Shown piece by piece: positions 43,147 through 51,812 of a stretch of DNA of 64,000 nucleotides. The stretch's first letter is position 1, and each line of letters opens with the position of its first letter. Source of the DNA: Sinorhizobium fredii USDA 257 (GTDB taxonomy: Bacteria > Pseudomonadota > Alphaproteobacteria > Rhizobiales > Rhizobiaceae); the NCBI RefSeq assembly GCF_000265205.3, contig NC_018000.1:806001-870000 (forward strand), written 5' to 3'. The notes under the pieces were generated by a model. That model made no database searches and was not told the DNA's origin. It saw only the letters and a list, made by a program, of their open reading frames with translations. A program made the position numbers and the translations under genes.

Positions 43147-45453
43147 ATGGTCATGACCGCAAAGCCCATCGCCGCCATCATCGCAAGCGAGATCAAGGCA
43201 ACCGTGGCGCAGGTCGGCGCCGCTGTCGAACTTCTCGACGCCGGAGCGACGGTGCCTTTCATCGCCCGCTACCGCAAGGAGGTCACCGGCGGTCTTGACG
43301 ACACGCAATTGCGGACCCTCTCGGAGCGGCTCACCTATCTGCGCGAGCTCGAGGCGCGGCGGGCATCGATTCTGGAGTCGATCCGCGGCCAAGACAAGCT
43401 CACCGACGAGTTGGAAGGCAAGATCGCCGCCGCCGTTACCAAGGCGGAACTCGAAGACATTTACCTGCCTTACAAGCCCAAGCGGCGGACGAAGGCGGAA
43501 ATTGCCCGCGAACGGGGTCTCGGACCGCTCGCCGAGGCGATTATTGCCGATCGGTCGATTGCGCCCGCTGAACGGGCGACGTCCTTCCTCTCCGCCGACG
43601 TGCCGGACGTGAAGGCCGCACTCGACGGCGCCCGCGACATTATCGCCGAAGGCATGACCGAGAACGCCGACCTCCTGGGACGTCTGCGCAGTTATATGCG
43701 TGACGCGGCATTCCTGAGAGCAAAGGTCGTCGACGGCAAGCAGGAGGCCGGGGCGAAGTTCTCGGATTATTTCGATCACTCGGAGCGCTGGGCAACGGCG
43801 CCGGGTCACCGCGCGCTGGCGATGCTGCGCGGCTGGAACGAGGAGATCCTGTCGGTCGATATCGTCGTCGACCAGGACGCGGCATCTCAACAAAAGCCGG
43901 TCGAACGCATGATCGCCGCCGCATACGAGGTCGGTGGTCGTCTGCCCGGGGACAAATGGCTGCTGGACGTGATCGGCTGGACCTGGCGCGTCAAGCTTTC
44001 CCTGTCGCTTTCGCTCGATCTGATGCGCGAGTTGCGCGAGCGGGCCGAGGAGGAAGCAATCCGCGTCTTTGCACGCAACCTCAAGGACCTATTGCTTGCG
44101 GCCCCCGCCGGCTCGCGTGCGACCATGGGTCTCGATCCCGGCATCCGAACCGGCGTCAAGGTCGCGGTCATCGACGGCACCGGCAAGCTGCTCGATACCA
44201 CGACCGTTTACCCGTTTCCTCCGAAGAACGACATTCGCGGCACGCAGGCGGAACTCGCATCGCTCGTCCGCAAACACAAGGTCGAACTGATTGCCATCGG
44301 TAACGGCACGGGCAGCCGCGAAACCGAGAAGCTGGTCGCCGATATGCTCGCGCAAATGCCGGCGCCGAAGCCTACCAAGGTGATCGTTTCCGAGGCAGGC
44401 GCCTCCGTCTACTCCGCTTCCGAAGCGGCGGCTGCGGAGTTTCCGAATCTCGACGTATCGCTGCGCGGTGCCGTGTCCATCGCCCGGAGGCTGCAGGATC
44501 CGCTCGCCGAGCTCGTCAAGATCGAACCGAAGTCGATCGGCGTCGGGCAATACCAGCACGACGTCGACCAGTCGCATCTCAGCCGCTCCCTGGATGCGGT
44601 CGTCGAGGACGCGGTGAACGCTGTCGGTGTCGATCTCAACACCGCATCGGCATCGCTGCTGGCGCGTGTTTCCGGCCTGGGCAAGTCATCGGCGGAAGCG
44701 ATCGTGGCGCACCGCGATGCGACGGGTGCCTTCGCAAACCGGCAGCAACTCCTCAAGGTGCCGCGCCTCGGCGCCCGTACCTTCGAGCAATGCGCCGGCT
44801 TCCTGCGGATTCTCGGCGGCTCCGAGCCGCTCGACGCCTCGGCCGTGCACCCGGAGGCCTATGGAGTGGCGAAGAAGATCGTGGCCGCCTGCGGTCGGGA
44901 TGTGCGCTCCCTGATGGGAGACAGTGGGGCTCTGAAGGCACTCGATCCGCGCGCTTTCGTCGACGAACGTTTCGGTCTGCCGACGGTGAAGGACATTCTT
45001 TCCGAACTGGAGAAGCCGGGCCGCGATCCGCGCCCGAGCTTCAAGACGGCGACGTTTGCTGAGGGCGTCGACGACATCAAGGACCTGAAGGTCGGGATGC
45101 AGCTCGAAGGGACCGTGACCAATGTCGCGGCTTTCGGCGCCTTCGTCGATATCGGCGTGCACCAGGACGGACTCGTACACGTGTCGCAACTTGCCGACCG
45201 TTTCGTCAAGGATCCGCACGAGGTCGTCAAGGCCGGCGACGTGGTGCGGGTTCGCGTCACCGAGATCGATGTCGCGCGTAAACGCATCGGTTTGAGCATG
45301 CGCAAGGATGGCGGTGCCGAAACCGGGAGAGAGGCGAGAGGGCCATCGCCGAACGGTGGCAATCGCAACGCAGCCGCGCGTCCGCAGAAATCGCCGCCGC
45401 CGGGTCAGGGCGCATTCGGTGCGGCGCTGATGGAGGCGATGAAGAAAAAATAG
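43147..45453 (+). CDS. tex: Tex-family RNA-binding transcription accessory protein
   Basis: Nucleic-acid-binding protein of 768 residues. The N-terminal Tex domain reads [20 protein letters not shown]; the YqgF-like nuclease fold includes [20 protein letters not shown]; two helix-hairpin-helix motifs include [20 protein letters not shown]; and the C-terminal S1 domain is [23 protein letters not shown] 43147 or 43153 is the start. An imperfect hairpin (CCGGACCATTATGGTCCGG) lies just upstream. Monocistronic. Confidence 0.95.
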   Translation: MVMTAKPIAAIIASEIKATVAQVGAAVELLDAGATVPFIARYRKEVTGGLDDTQLRTLSERLTYLRELEARRASILESIRGQDKLTDELEGKIAAAVTKAELEDIYLPYKPKRRTKAEIARERGLGPLAEAIIADRSIAPAERATSFLSADVPDVKAALDGARDIIAEGMTENADLLGRLRSYMRDAAFLRAKVVDGKQEAGAKFSDYFDHSERWATAPGHRALAMLRGWNEEILSVDIVVDQDAASQQKPVERMIAAAYEVGGRLPGDKWLLDVIGWTWRVKLSLSLSLDLMRELRERAEEEAIRVFARNLKDLLLAAPAGSRATMGLDPGIRTGVKVAVIDGTGKLLDTTTVYPFPPKNDIRGTQAELASLVRKHKVELIAIGNGTGSRETEKLVADMLAQMPAPKPTKVIVSEAGASVYSASEAAAAEFPNLDVSLRGAVSIARRLQDPLAELVKIEPKSIGVGQYQHDVDQSHLSRSLDAVVEDAVNAVGVDLNTASASLLARVSGLGKSSAEAIVAHRDATGAFANRQQLLKVPRLGARTFEQCAGFLRILGGSEPLDASAVHPEAYGVAKKIVAACGRDVRSLMGDSGALKALDPRAFVDERFGLPTVKDILSELEKPGRDPRPSFKTATFAEGVDDIKDLKVGMQLEGTVTNVAAFGAFVDIGVHQDGLVHVSQLADRFVKDPHEVVKAGDVVRVRVTEIDVARKRIGLSMRKDGGAETGREARGPSPNGGNRNAAARPQKSPPPGQGAFGAALMEAMKKK

Positions 45454-45619
45454 GCCGGAGCGTGGAACGGCGCGGCATCAAGGATCGTTACGTGCTCATC
45501 GGCTAGGGCGCGATGGGTTCTCGTGGCTGGATGCCGACCATAGGAATGCCGGACTGCGGCGGAACAGGTCAGCGGAAAACCCTCTTCCGCCGGGTATCCC
45601 GGCGAAAAGGAGGTGCATC

Positions 45620-45934
45620 GTGGTAGGCCATGCAATCCGCGTCCTTCCGCAAGCCGTCCTCTTGGCGGCGGCGGTAACCGCATATCCCCAGACAGCAGGC
45701 GCGCAGGGTGTCGTGAATTGCGCCGACCGCTCGCAGGTGATCGAGTTCCTCGCTCGGCAATACGCCGAGAAGCAAGCTGCCGTAGGAATGGTCAACCAGC
45801 AGGCGGTGATGGAACTCTATGCCGCCGACAGTGGCAGTTGGACCTTGGTGATAACCGATGTGTCAGGCCGAAGCTGCGTGATTCTCGCCGGCAAGAGCTG
45901 GGAGACGATCATACCCGTCGGCCCCAAAGCTTAA
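45620..45934 (+). CDS. Small secreted hypothetical protein
   Basis: Protein of 104 residues with a cleavable signal (ending AGA-Q near residue 28) and two cysteines (NCADRS, GRSCVIL). The mature part resembles small periplasmic proteins of rhizobia with a helical front (SQVIEFLARQYAEKQAAVGM) and beta-rich end. The start is GTG with AAGGAGGT ideally spaced. Followed by a bidirectional terminator. Function unknown. Confidence 0.65.
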   Translation: MVGHAIRVLPQAVLLAAAVTAYPQTAGAQGVVNCADRSQVIEFLARQYAEKQAAVGMVNQQAVMELYAADSGSWTLVITDVSGRSCVILAGKSWETIIPVGPKA

Positions 45935-46044
45935 GCAACCGGATAGCTTCCGGCGGCGTACCTTGTTCACTCCATGACGCGGGGCGCACTCGCCAGCGTG
46001 CGAAATCCCGAGCCCACCACCGTTTCAGCTCCAGATCTCAAGAA

Positions 46045-46086
46045 CGGGAGCAGGATAGGAATGTCCTGCTCCCGCCAGTCTTTTTT
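46045..46086. terminator. Bidirectional terminator
   Basis: Eleven-base stem CGGGAGCAGGA / TCCTGCTCCCG (46045-46055, 46064-46074) followed on the plus strand by CCAGTCTTTTTT. It lies between the secreted protein gene and the end of rkpK. Confidence 0.85.
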
Positions 46087-46092
46087 CGCTGA

Positions 46093-47406
46093 TCAGTCCG
46101 GCCGGCCAACGCTGGCATAGGTGAAGCCGTGGCGGGCGATCTCGTCCTTGCGGTAGATGTTGCGCAGGTCGACGAGCAACGGGGCGCTCATCGTGTGTTT
46201 CAGCCGCTTGAAGTCCAGCGCCCGAAATTCGTTCCATTCGGTGACGATTACCAGTGCGTCGGCTTCCGCCGCCGCATCATAGGGATCGGTCGCATAGTCC
46301 AGGCCATCGATGACCTTGCGCGCGTTCTCCATCCCTTCCGGATCGTAGCCCGTGACCCGGGCACCCGCATCCTGCAGCGTCTGGACGATAGCGATCGCCG
46401 GGCTGTCGCGCATGTCGTCGGTGTTCGGCTTGAAAGTGAGGCCGAGCACGGCGATCTTGCGGCCGCGCACGTCGCCGCCGACCGCGGCGATCACCTTGCG
46501 GCCCATTGCTCGCTTGCGATTGTCGTTGACGGCGACGGTGGTTTCGACCAGCCGCACCGGACTGTCGTGATCCTGCGCGGTCTTGACCAGTGCCAGGGTG
46601 TCCTTGGGGAAGCACGAGCCGCCGTAACCCGGACCGGCATGCAGGAACTTGGCGCCGATACGCCCGTCGAGCCCGATGCCGCGAGCGACATCCTGGACGT
46701 TTGCGCCGACTCTTTCGCAAAGGTCGGCCATCTCGTTGATGAAGGTGATCTTCATCGCCAGGAAGGCATTGCCCGCATATTTGATCAGTTCGGACGTGCG
46801 GCGTGAGGTGAAGACGAGCGGGGACTGGTTCAGATACAGGGGCCGATAGACTTCCGTCATCACGTCGCGTGCACGCTGATCGTTGTCCGCAAGGCCGATG
46901 ACGATGCGATCGGGCCGCTTGAAGTCATCGATCGCGGCACCCTCGCGCAGGAACTCCGGATTGGAGACGACGGCAAAGTCGGCATCCGGATTGGTTTCGC
47001 GGATGATGCGTTCGACCTCGTCGCCGGTACCGACCGGAACGGTCGACTTGGTGACGACGACGGTAAAGCCATTGAGATTGGCAGCGATCTCGCGTGCGGC
47101 GGCATGGACATAGGAGAGGTCCGCGTGCCCGTCACCGCGGCGCGACGGCGTACCGACGGCGATGAAGATGACATCGCTGCCGGATACGGCGGGCGCGAGA
47201 TCCGTGGTGAAGTGCAGCCGCCCTGCAGCGACGTTGCTGGCGACGAGATGGTCGAGACCCGGTTCGAAAATCGGGATCTCACCCTTCTTGAGCGCCTCGA
47301 TCTTGCCCTCGTCCTTGTCGAGGCAGACGACGTCGTGACCGAAATCCGCGAAGCAAACGCCGGAAACGAGGCCGACGTAGCCGGCGCCAATCATCGTAAT
47401 CTTCAT
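46093..47406 (-). CDS. rkpK: UDP-glucose 6-dehydrogenase
   Basis: Oxidises UDP-glucose to UDP-glucuronate, 437 residues. The NAD loop MIGAGYVGLVSGVCFADFGH opens the protein, and the catalytic cysteine lies in GPGYGGSCFPKDTLALV. In Sinorhizobium the homologue rkpK feeds surface polysaccharides and lies beside lpsL, as here, 129 bp downstream of it on the same strand. The symbol rests on this context. Confidence 0.93.
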   Translation of the reverse strand: MKITMIGAGYVGLVSGVCFADFGHDVVCLDKDEGKIEALKKGEIPIFEPGLDHLVASNVAAGRLHFTTDLAPAVSGSDVIFIAVGTPSRRGDGHADLSYVHAAAREIAANLNGFTVVVTKSTVPVGTGDEVERIIRETNPDADFAVVSNPEFLREGAAIDDFKRPDRIVIGLADNDQRARDVMTEVYRPLYLNQSPLVFTSRRTSELIKYAGNAFLAMKITFINEMADLCERVGANVQDVARGIGLDGRIGAKFLHAGPGYGGSCFPKDTLALVKTAQDHDSPVRLVETTVAVNDNRKRAMGRKVIAAVGGDVRGRKIAVLGLTFKPNTDDMRDSPAIAIVQTLQDAGARVTGYDPEGMENARKVIDGLDYATDPYDAAAEADALVIVTEWNEFRALDFKRLKHTMSAPLLVDLRNIYRKDEIARHGFTYASVGRPD

Positions 47407-47535
47407 CCGTTCTTCCTTTGTTGGTGGTCCTTAAGCCTTGGGAGCTACTCATCCATTGATAGGCAAATAGGACCGTTTTTCGACCTGCAAATGACAGGGG
47501 CATTTACCCGATGCGACGAATCGCCCGGTTCTGCC

Positions 47536-48561
47536 TCAGGCAGGGCTCTTCGCAGGGCGATAATATTGCTCGTACCATTCCACGAAACGGGCGACGCCTT
47601 CCTCGACGGGCATGGTCGGCTTGAAGCCGGTCAGCGCCTCGAGCAGGTCCGGTGACGCGTAGGTGCGCGGCACGTCGCCCATCTGCATCGGCAGCATGTT
47701 GCGCACTGCCGGCCGACCAACGGCCCTCTCGACGGTTTCGACGAAGGTCATCAATTCAACCGGCTGGCCGCCGCCGACATTGACGACGCGGAAAGGCGCC
47801 TGTCGGGAAAGCGTGTCCTGCGCCAGATCCGGGCCGACGCGATTGGCTTCGGATGGCGCCACGTGGGAAAGCCGCAGAATGCCTTCGACCAGATCGTCGA
47901 TATAGGTGAAGTCGCGGCTCATCCGGCCTTCGCCATAGACATCGATCGGCCGGCCGTTGAGGATGGCATCGACGAATTTGAAGAGCGCCATGTCGGGCCT
48001 TCCCCAAGGACCATAGACGGTGAAGAACCGGAAGGCGGTGGTCGGTACCTTGTAGAGATGGGCGTAGCTGTGGGCCATCAACTCCATCGACTTCTTCGTC
48101 GCGGCATAGAGCGTCATCGGCTCGTCGGTCCGATCCGCCTCGGCAAACGGTATCTTCTCGTTGGCGCCGTAAATCGACGACGTCGATGCCAGCATAAGAT
48201 GCTTCGGGCCGATCGTCCTGGCAAGCTCGAGGATATTCCAGGAGCCCATAAGGTTCGCGTCCACATAGGCCTTCGGGTTTTCAAGGCTGTAACGAACGCC
48301 CGCCTGCGCGGCGAGGTGGATGATGACCTCCGGCTCTGCAAGCTCGGCAGCGCGGTCGAGAGCGGCGCGATCCTCGAGCATCGCGGTGACCGCCTTGAAA
48401 CCGTTGGAACGCTCGAGGATTGCGTGGCGGCGTTCCTTGAGCTTCACGTCGTAATAGGGCGTCATGCCGTCGAAGCCGACCACGAAATGACCATCGTCGA
48501 TCAGCCGCTTGGCGACGTGAAAGCCGATGAAACCTGCGGTGCCGGTGATGAGGTAACGCAC
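47536..48561 (-). CDS. lpsL: UDP-glucuronate 4-epimerase
   Basis: Short-chain dehydrogenase/reductase of 341 residues converting UDP-glucuronate to UDP-galacturonate. NAD loop [14 protein letters not shown], catalytic serine region LASTSSIYG and the YAATKK motif (YxxxK) are all intact; [19 protein letters not shown] is the substrate loop of the glucuronate-epimerase group. With rkpK it forms a two-step UDP-sugar pathway. Galacturonate decorates rhizobial LPS core and lipid A. Confidence 0.92.
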   Translation of the reverse strand: MRYLITGTAGFIGFHVAKRLIDDGHFVVGFDGMTPYYDVKLKERRHAILERSNGFKAVTAMLEDRAALDRAAELAEPEVIIHLAAQAGVRYSLENPKAYVDANLMGSWNILELARTIGPKHLMLASTSSIYGANEKIPFAEADRTDEPMTLYAATKKSMELMAHSYAHLYKVPTTAFRFFTVYGPWGRPDMALFKFVDAILNGRPIDVYGEGRMSRDFTYIDDLVEGILRLSHVAPSEANRVGPDLAQDTLSRQAPFRVVNVGGGQPVELMTFVETVERAVGRPAVRNMLPMQMGDVPRTYASPDLLEALTGFKPTMPVEEGVARFVEWYEQYYRPAKSPA

Positions 48562-48632
48562 GGAAACTATCCCAGTTTTCTTGAACTTGATCGTTCATAC
48601 GAAGAAAGCCGGGCAATGGAAAGACGAAACCG

Positions 48633-48965
48633 TCACTCCTGTGCACCGTCGAGTTGCTGTTGCAAGGCCGTGAGCACCGATATCGCATGGCCGGAATACT
48701 GGCTGATCCAGCGGTCGTGAATGGCTTGGATCGGCAGGGCGTTCAGGTGGTTCCATCGTTCCCGCCCTTCGCGCCTGACAAGAACGAGACTTGCCTCTTC
48801 CAACACCTTCAAGTGCTGCATCACCGTGCAGCGGTCGAGATCGGAAAATCGCTCGCACAACATGCCGGTCGTCCGGGGCGCCTCCTTCAGCGCATCGAGA
48901 ATCTGCCTGCGCAGGCCATTGGCCAACGCCTTGAAAATCGCATCGTCGGTCGAATCAATTGACAT
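48633..48965 (-). CDS. ArsR-family transcriptional regulator
   Basis: Winged-helix repressor of 110 residues: DAIFKALANGLRRQILDALK, TTGMLCERFSDLDRCTVMQH (recognition helix) and the wing LVLVRREGRERWNHLNAL. It belongs to the group found next to SRPBCC/AHSA1 genes, not the metal sensors, since no metal-binding cysteine box is seen. It is divergent from the SRPBCC-VOC pair, with a perfect inverted repeat over its own start codon. Confidence 0.9.
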   Translation of the reverse strand: MSIDSTDDAIFKALANGLRRQILDALKEAPRTTGMLCERFSDLDRCTVMQHLKVLEEASLVLVRREGRERWNHLNALPIQAIHDRWISQYSGHAISVLTALQQQLDGAQE

Positions 48966-48983
48966 GTTATATTTTTATAACAT
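48964..48983. promoter_or_regulatory. ATGTTATA-TTTT-TATAACAT operator
   Basis: Perfect 8-base inverted repeat with a 4-base spacer in the 51-bp space between the divergent ArsR and SRPBCC genes, overlapping the ArsR start codon. It is the probable binding site of that repressor, controlling both directions. Confidence 0.7.
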
Positions 48984-49016
48984 ATTATATCCGGACGCAA
49001 TTGGAAGGAGGACGTC

Positions 49017-49499
49017 ATGGCTTTCGAATTTCGGGTGAATGGGCGAATTGCCCGGCGCGTCGAGGAGGTCTTCGACGCGGTCGTCAATCCGGACAAGCTC
49101 AGCCGCTACTTCGTGACGCTCGGCGGCATCAGCGGCCCGTTGGTCGCCGGCGCCACCGTGACCTGGTGGGGCGAGGTCCCGGTTCAGGTGGAGGTCGTCG
49201 AACCCCATGAGCGGATCGTCTTCCGCTGGGACGCGATGGTTGCGAAGGAAGAGGCGCCATACCAGACGCGCGTGGAGATGCGCTTCCAGCCGCTCGAGGA
49301 CGGCGCCACCATGGTGACCATTGCCGAAAGCGGCTGGCGCGAGAACGAGCAGGGGCAGAAGAGCTCCTACCTCAACTGCGAGGGCTGGTCGCAGATGCTC
49401 GCCTGCATGAAGGCTTGGGTCGAATACGGCATCAACCTCAGGGAGGGCTATTACGTGAGCGAACTCTCCGGCAAGCCGGCACTCGAGCCGCAAACATAG
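49017..49499 (+). CDS. SRPBCC (AHSA1/START-like) domain protein
   Basis: Helix-grip protein of 160 residues. The front reads RIARRVEEVFDAVVNPDKLS, with YFVTLGGISGPLVAGATVTW and the closing helix LNCEGWSQMLACMKAWVEYG. AHSA1-type proteins bind hydrophobic ligands; those paired with ArsR regulators are of unknown substrate. GGAAGGAGG precedes the ATG. A VOC protein gene follows 12 bases later in the same operon. Confidence 0.85.
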   Translation: MAFEFRVNGRIARRVEEVFDAVVNPDKLSRYFVTLGGISGPLVAGATVTWWGEVPVQVEVVEPHERIVFRWDAMVAKEEAPYQTRVEMRFQPLEDGATMVTIAESGWRENEQGQKSSYLNCEGWSQMLACMKAWVEYGINLREGYYVSELSGKPALEPQT

Positions 49500-49511
49500 G
49501 AGGAGCGAGCG

Positions 49512-49874
49512 ATGCCAGTGGATATAAAGGGCGGCATCAACATCGCCATGAAGGTACCGAGCCATCAATACAGAGCCGTGGTGGCCTTCTACCGCGATGT
49601 CGTCGGCCTGCCGCCATTCGACGAGAAGCAGCCCGCCAAGGGCTTCATCCTCGGTCCGAACCGCCTTTGGATCGATGAAATGGCGCATCTGAGCCAGGCG
49701 GAGGTCTGGCTGGAGCTGTTCACCGACGATCACGAAAGGGCGTTGAGCCATCTCACCGCAAACGGAGCGGTGCGCTGCGACGCGGTCGAGGATCTGGGCG
49801 AGGGCTTTCGCGGCGGCTGGGTGTTGAACCCCGCCAATATCGTGCACCTCGTGCGCACGCCGGACGCCTGGTGA
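49512..49874 (+). CDS. VOC (glyoxalase/bleomycin-resistance) family protein
   Basis: Single-domain protein of 120 residues with two beta-alpha-beta-beta-beta units: INIAMKVPSHQYRAVVAFYR and WVLNPANIVHLVRTP mark the ends. Metal ligands are not clear. AGGAGCGAGCG precedes the ATG. It is the second gene of the ArsR-regulated SRPBCC operon, suggesting a joint role in handling a small molecule. Confidence 0.85.
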   Translation: MPVDIKGGINIAMKVPSHQYRAVVAFYRDVVGLPPFDEKQPAKGFILGPNRLWIDEMAHLSQAEVWLELFTDDHERALSHLTANGAVRCDAVEDLGEGFRGGWVLNPANIVHLVRTPDAW

Positions 49875-49926
49875 CCTACAGCGCCGCGGGTCTTTTCAGA
49901 CGCACAAAGGTCGCGGTAGGAATCGC

Positions 49927-49973
49927 TGCATGTTTTTGTCCTTAAATAGGTGTCCGACTTAAGGATGCATGCA
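49927..49973. repeat. Degenerate palindromic repeat (copy A)
   Basis: TGCATGTTTTTGTCCTTAAA...CTTAAGGATGCATGCA, an imperfect inverted repeat of the same type as the near-perfect copy at 50811-50854. The two copies flank the L,D-transpeptidase gene. It sits 3 bases from that gene's stop codon. Confidence 0.65.
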
Positions 49974-49975
49974 CG

Positions 49976-50710
49976 TCAGAACGCCAGCGGCGCGTCCTCG
50001 GCGGGCGTCTCGATCGGGGCATCAACTGGCGGCATTGCCGCGTCCATCGGCGATTGCGCCTGGATCACGACGACCCGGGTGCCTTCCGGCACACGGTTGT
50101 AGAGATCGATCACGTCCGGGTTGAACATGCGGATGCAGCCGCTCGAAACGGCGCTGCCGATCGACCAGGCCTCGGTCGTGCCGTGAATGCGGAACAGCGT
50201 GTCCTTGCCGTCCTGGTAGAGATAGAGGGCACGCGGTCCGAGCGGGTTGGTCGGACCCGGGTCTATGCCGCCGGCGAGCGGGCCATAGCGTTCCGGCTCG
50301 CGGGCGACCATGTCCGATGTGGGAATCCAGCGGGGCCATTGCGCTTTGCGGCCGATGCGTGCCTCGCCGGCGAATTCCAGCCCTGCCTTGCCGACGCCGA
50401 TGCCGTAGCGCAGCGCCATGCCGCCACCCTGCACGAGATAGAGATATCGGTTCGGCGTGTCGATGACGACCGTGCCGGGAGGCTCGTAGGTGACGTAGGG
50501 CACCTGCTGACGCAAGAAGCGCGGATCGACTTTGCTGATGTCGGTCGCAGGCAGCGGGAACGCCTCGTCCAGTTGCGGTCCGTACATCGCCGTGAAATAG
50601 GGATCCGGCCCCCGCGGCCGGGGCGGCTGCGCGGTATTCGTCGCGCAGCCCGCCAGCGCGGCTAGAACAAGAAAGAACGTGAGAAGCTGGGTGAGGCGGA
50701 ACACACACAT
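49976..50710 (-). CDS. L,D-transpeptidase (YkuD) lipoprotein
   Basis: Cell-wall cross-linking enzyme of 244 residues. The lipoprotein signal MCVFRLTQLLTFFLVLAALA ends at AGC, with the lipidated cysteine near residue 22. The YkuD domain includes YLVQGGGMALRYGIGVGKAG and the active site IHGTTEAWSIGSAVSSGCIR, where the cysteine of SSGCIR is the nucleophile (the usual SHGC has serine for histidine here). The ATG at 50710 gives the signal; a longer open frame would run through a palindromic repeat. Confidence 0.9.
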   Translation of the reverse strand: MCVFRLTQLLTFFLVLAALAGCATNTAQPPRPRGPDPYFTAMYGPQLDEAFPLPATDISKVDPRFLRQQVPYVTYEPPGTVVIDTPNRYLYLVQGGGMALRYGIGVGKAGLEFAGEARIGRKAQWPRWIPTSDMVAREPERYGPLAGGIDPGPTNPLGPRALYLYQDGKDTLFRIHGTTEAWSIGSAVSSGCIRMFNPDVIDLYNRVPEGTRVVVIQAQSPMDAAMPPVDAPIETPAEDAPLAF

Positions 50711-50810
50711 ACTCCAAACAATCTGATGATTGCCACTCCGAGATCGGCAGTCGGCTTCGACTTGTGGGTGAAGCTTCGCTGCGATTCGCCTGGATAATGA
50801 CAGAATTCTA

Positions 50811-50854
50811 CTGCATGTTTCCTTAAATCGTAGCCGATTTAAGGAAACATGCAG
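50811..50854. repeat. Near-perfect palindromic repeat (copy B)
   Basis: Perfect 20-base arms CTGCATGTTTCCTTAAATCG (50811-50830) and its reverse complement (50835-50854) around TAGC. It belongs to a class of short palindromes recurrent in Sinorhizobium intergenic DNA. Transcribed, it would form a very stable hairpin. Confidence 0.85.
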
Positions 50855-51022
50855 CAATTCAAAGTGCTACGGCGACCTTTGAAAAGACGCACGGCGCTGT
50901 AGTGCGGCGAACACGGTGCGGAAAGGGCGACAGGTGGTGGAACTGGGGCGCCCGCTGTGGCGACCTGTTGGACGCGCCATCTTCACTTGCTCCCGCTTCC
51001 GCACCGGGTGTATGCCTTTGCC

Positions 51023-51760
51023 ATGCAATGGAGCGATCAGGCCATTATTCTCGGCATCCGGCGGCACGGCGAAAGCTCTGTCGTCGCCGAGGTCATGACG
51101 TCCGCGCACGGGCGCCATCTGGGACTCGTGCGCTCCGGCCGGTCGCGGACGATGCAGCCGGTGCTGCAGCCGGGCAATTCGGTGGAAGTGACCTGGCGGG
51201 CGCGGCTCGACGAACATCTCGGCGAGTTTCGCATCGAGCCGCTGCAGTTGCGGGCGGCGAGGCTGATGGAGGCGGCAACCTCGGTCTACGGCATCCAGGC
51301 GCTCGGCGCCCTGTTGAGGCTGTTGCCGGAGCGCGATCCGCATCCGCATCTCTACGAAGCGCTCGCCGTCATCGTCGACCACCTGCAGGACCCGGCCGAT
51401 GCCGGCGAATTGTTCGTGCGCTTTGAACTGGCGGTCCTGAACGATCTCGGTTTCGGCCTCGACCTTTCGGAATGCGCGGCGACCGGCAGCCGGGCCGAAC
51501 TCGTCTACGTTTCGCCGAAAACCGGCCGTGCAGTCAGCCGCGCGGCGGGGGCACCCTATGCCGAGCGCATGCTTGCCCTTCCGGATTTCCTGTCCGGAGC
51601 ACACAGCGCGGCCGATCACGAGAGCCTCGCCGCAGCCTTCCGCCTCACGGCCTATTTCCTCAACCGGCACGTCTACGAACCGCGCGGCGTCGACGTTTCC
51701 TCCGCCCGCGACGGTTTCGTGCATGCGACGCTCAAGGCGCTGAAACCCTCGGCGGCATAA
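51023..51760 (+). CDS. recO: DNA repair protein RecO
   Basis: RecFOR-pathway mediator of 245 residues. The N-terminal OB fold begins [20 protein letters not shown] and continues [20 protein letters not shown]; a helical domain follows with [20 protein letters not shown]. The zinc cysteines of some RecO proteins are not present, as in other rhizobial copies. ATG 51023 is the conserved start. Convergent with phoX across a terminator. Confidence 0.93.
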   Translation: MQWSDQAIILGIRRHGESSVVAEVMTSAHGRHLGLVRSGRSRTMQPVLQPGNSVEVTWRARLDEHLGEFRIEPLQLRAARLMEAATSVYGIQALGALLRLLPERDPHPHLYEALAVIVDHLQDPADAGELFVRFELAVLNDLGFGLDLSECAATGSRAELVYVSPKTGRAVSRAAGAPYAERMLALPDFLSGAHSAADHESLAAAFRLTAYFLNRHVYEPRGVDVSSARDGFVHATLKALKPSAA

Positions 51761-51790
51761 AAAAGGCGCCGCATATCTCATGCGGCGCCT
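51758..51790 (-). terminator. Rho-independent terminator of phoX
   Basis: Eleven-base stem AGGCGCCGCAT / ATGCGGCGCCT (51764-51774, 51780-51790). On the minus strand it is followed by TTTTTT, so it ends phoX transcription and overlaps the recO stop codon. Confidence 0.88.
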
Positions 51791-51812
51791 GCAATCAGCG
51801 AGAAACCCCGCC

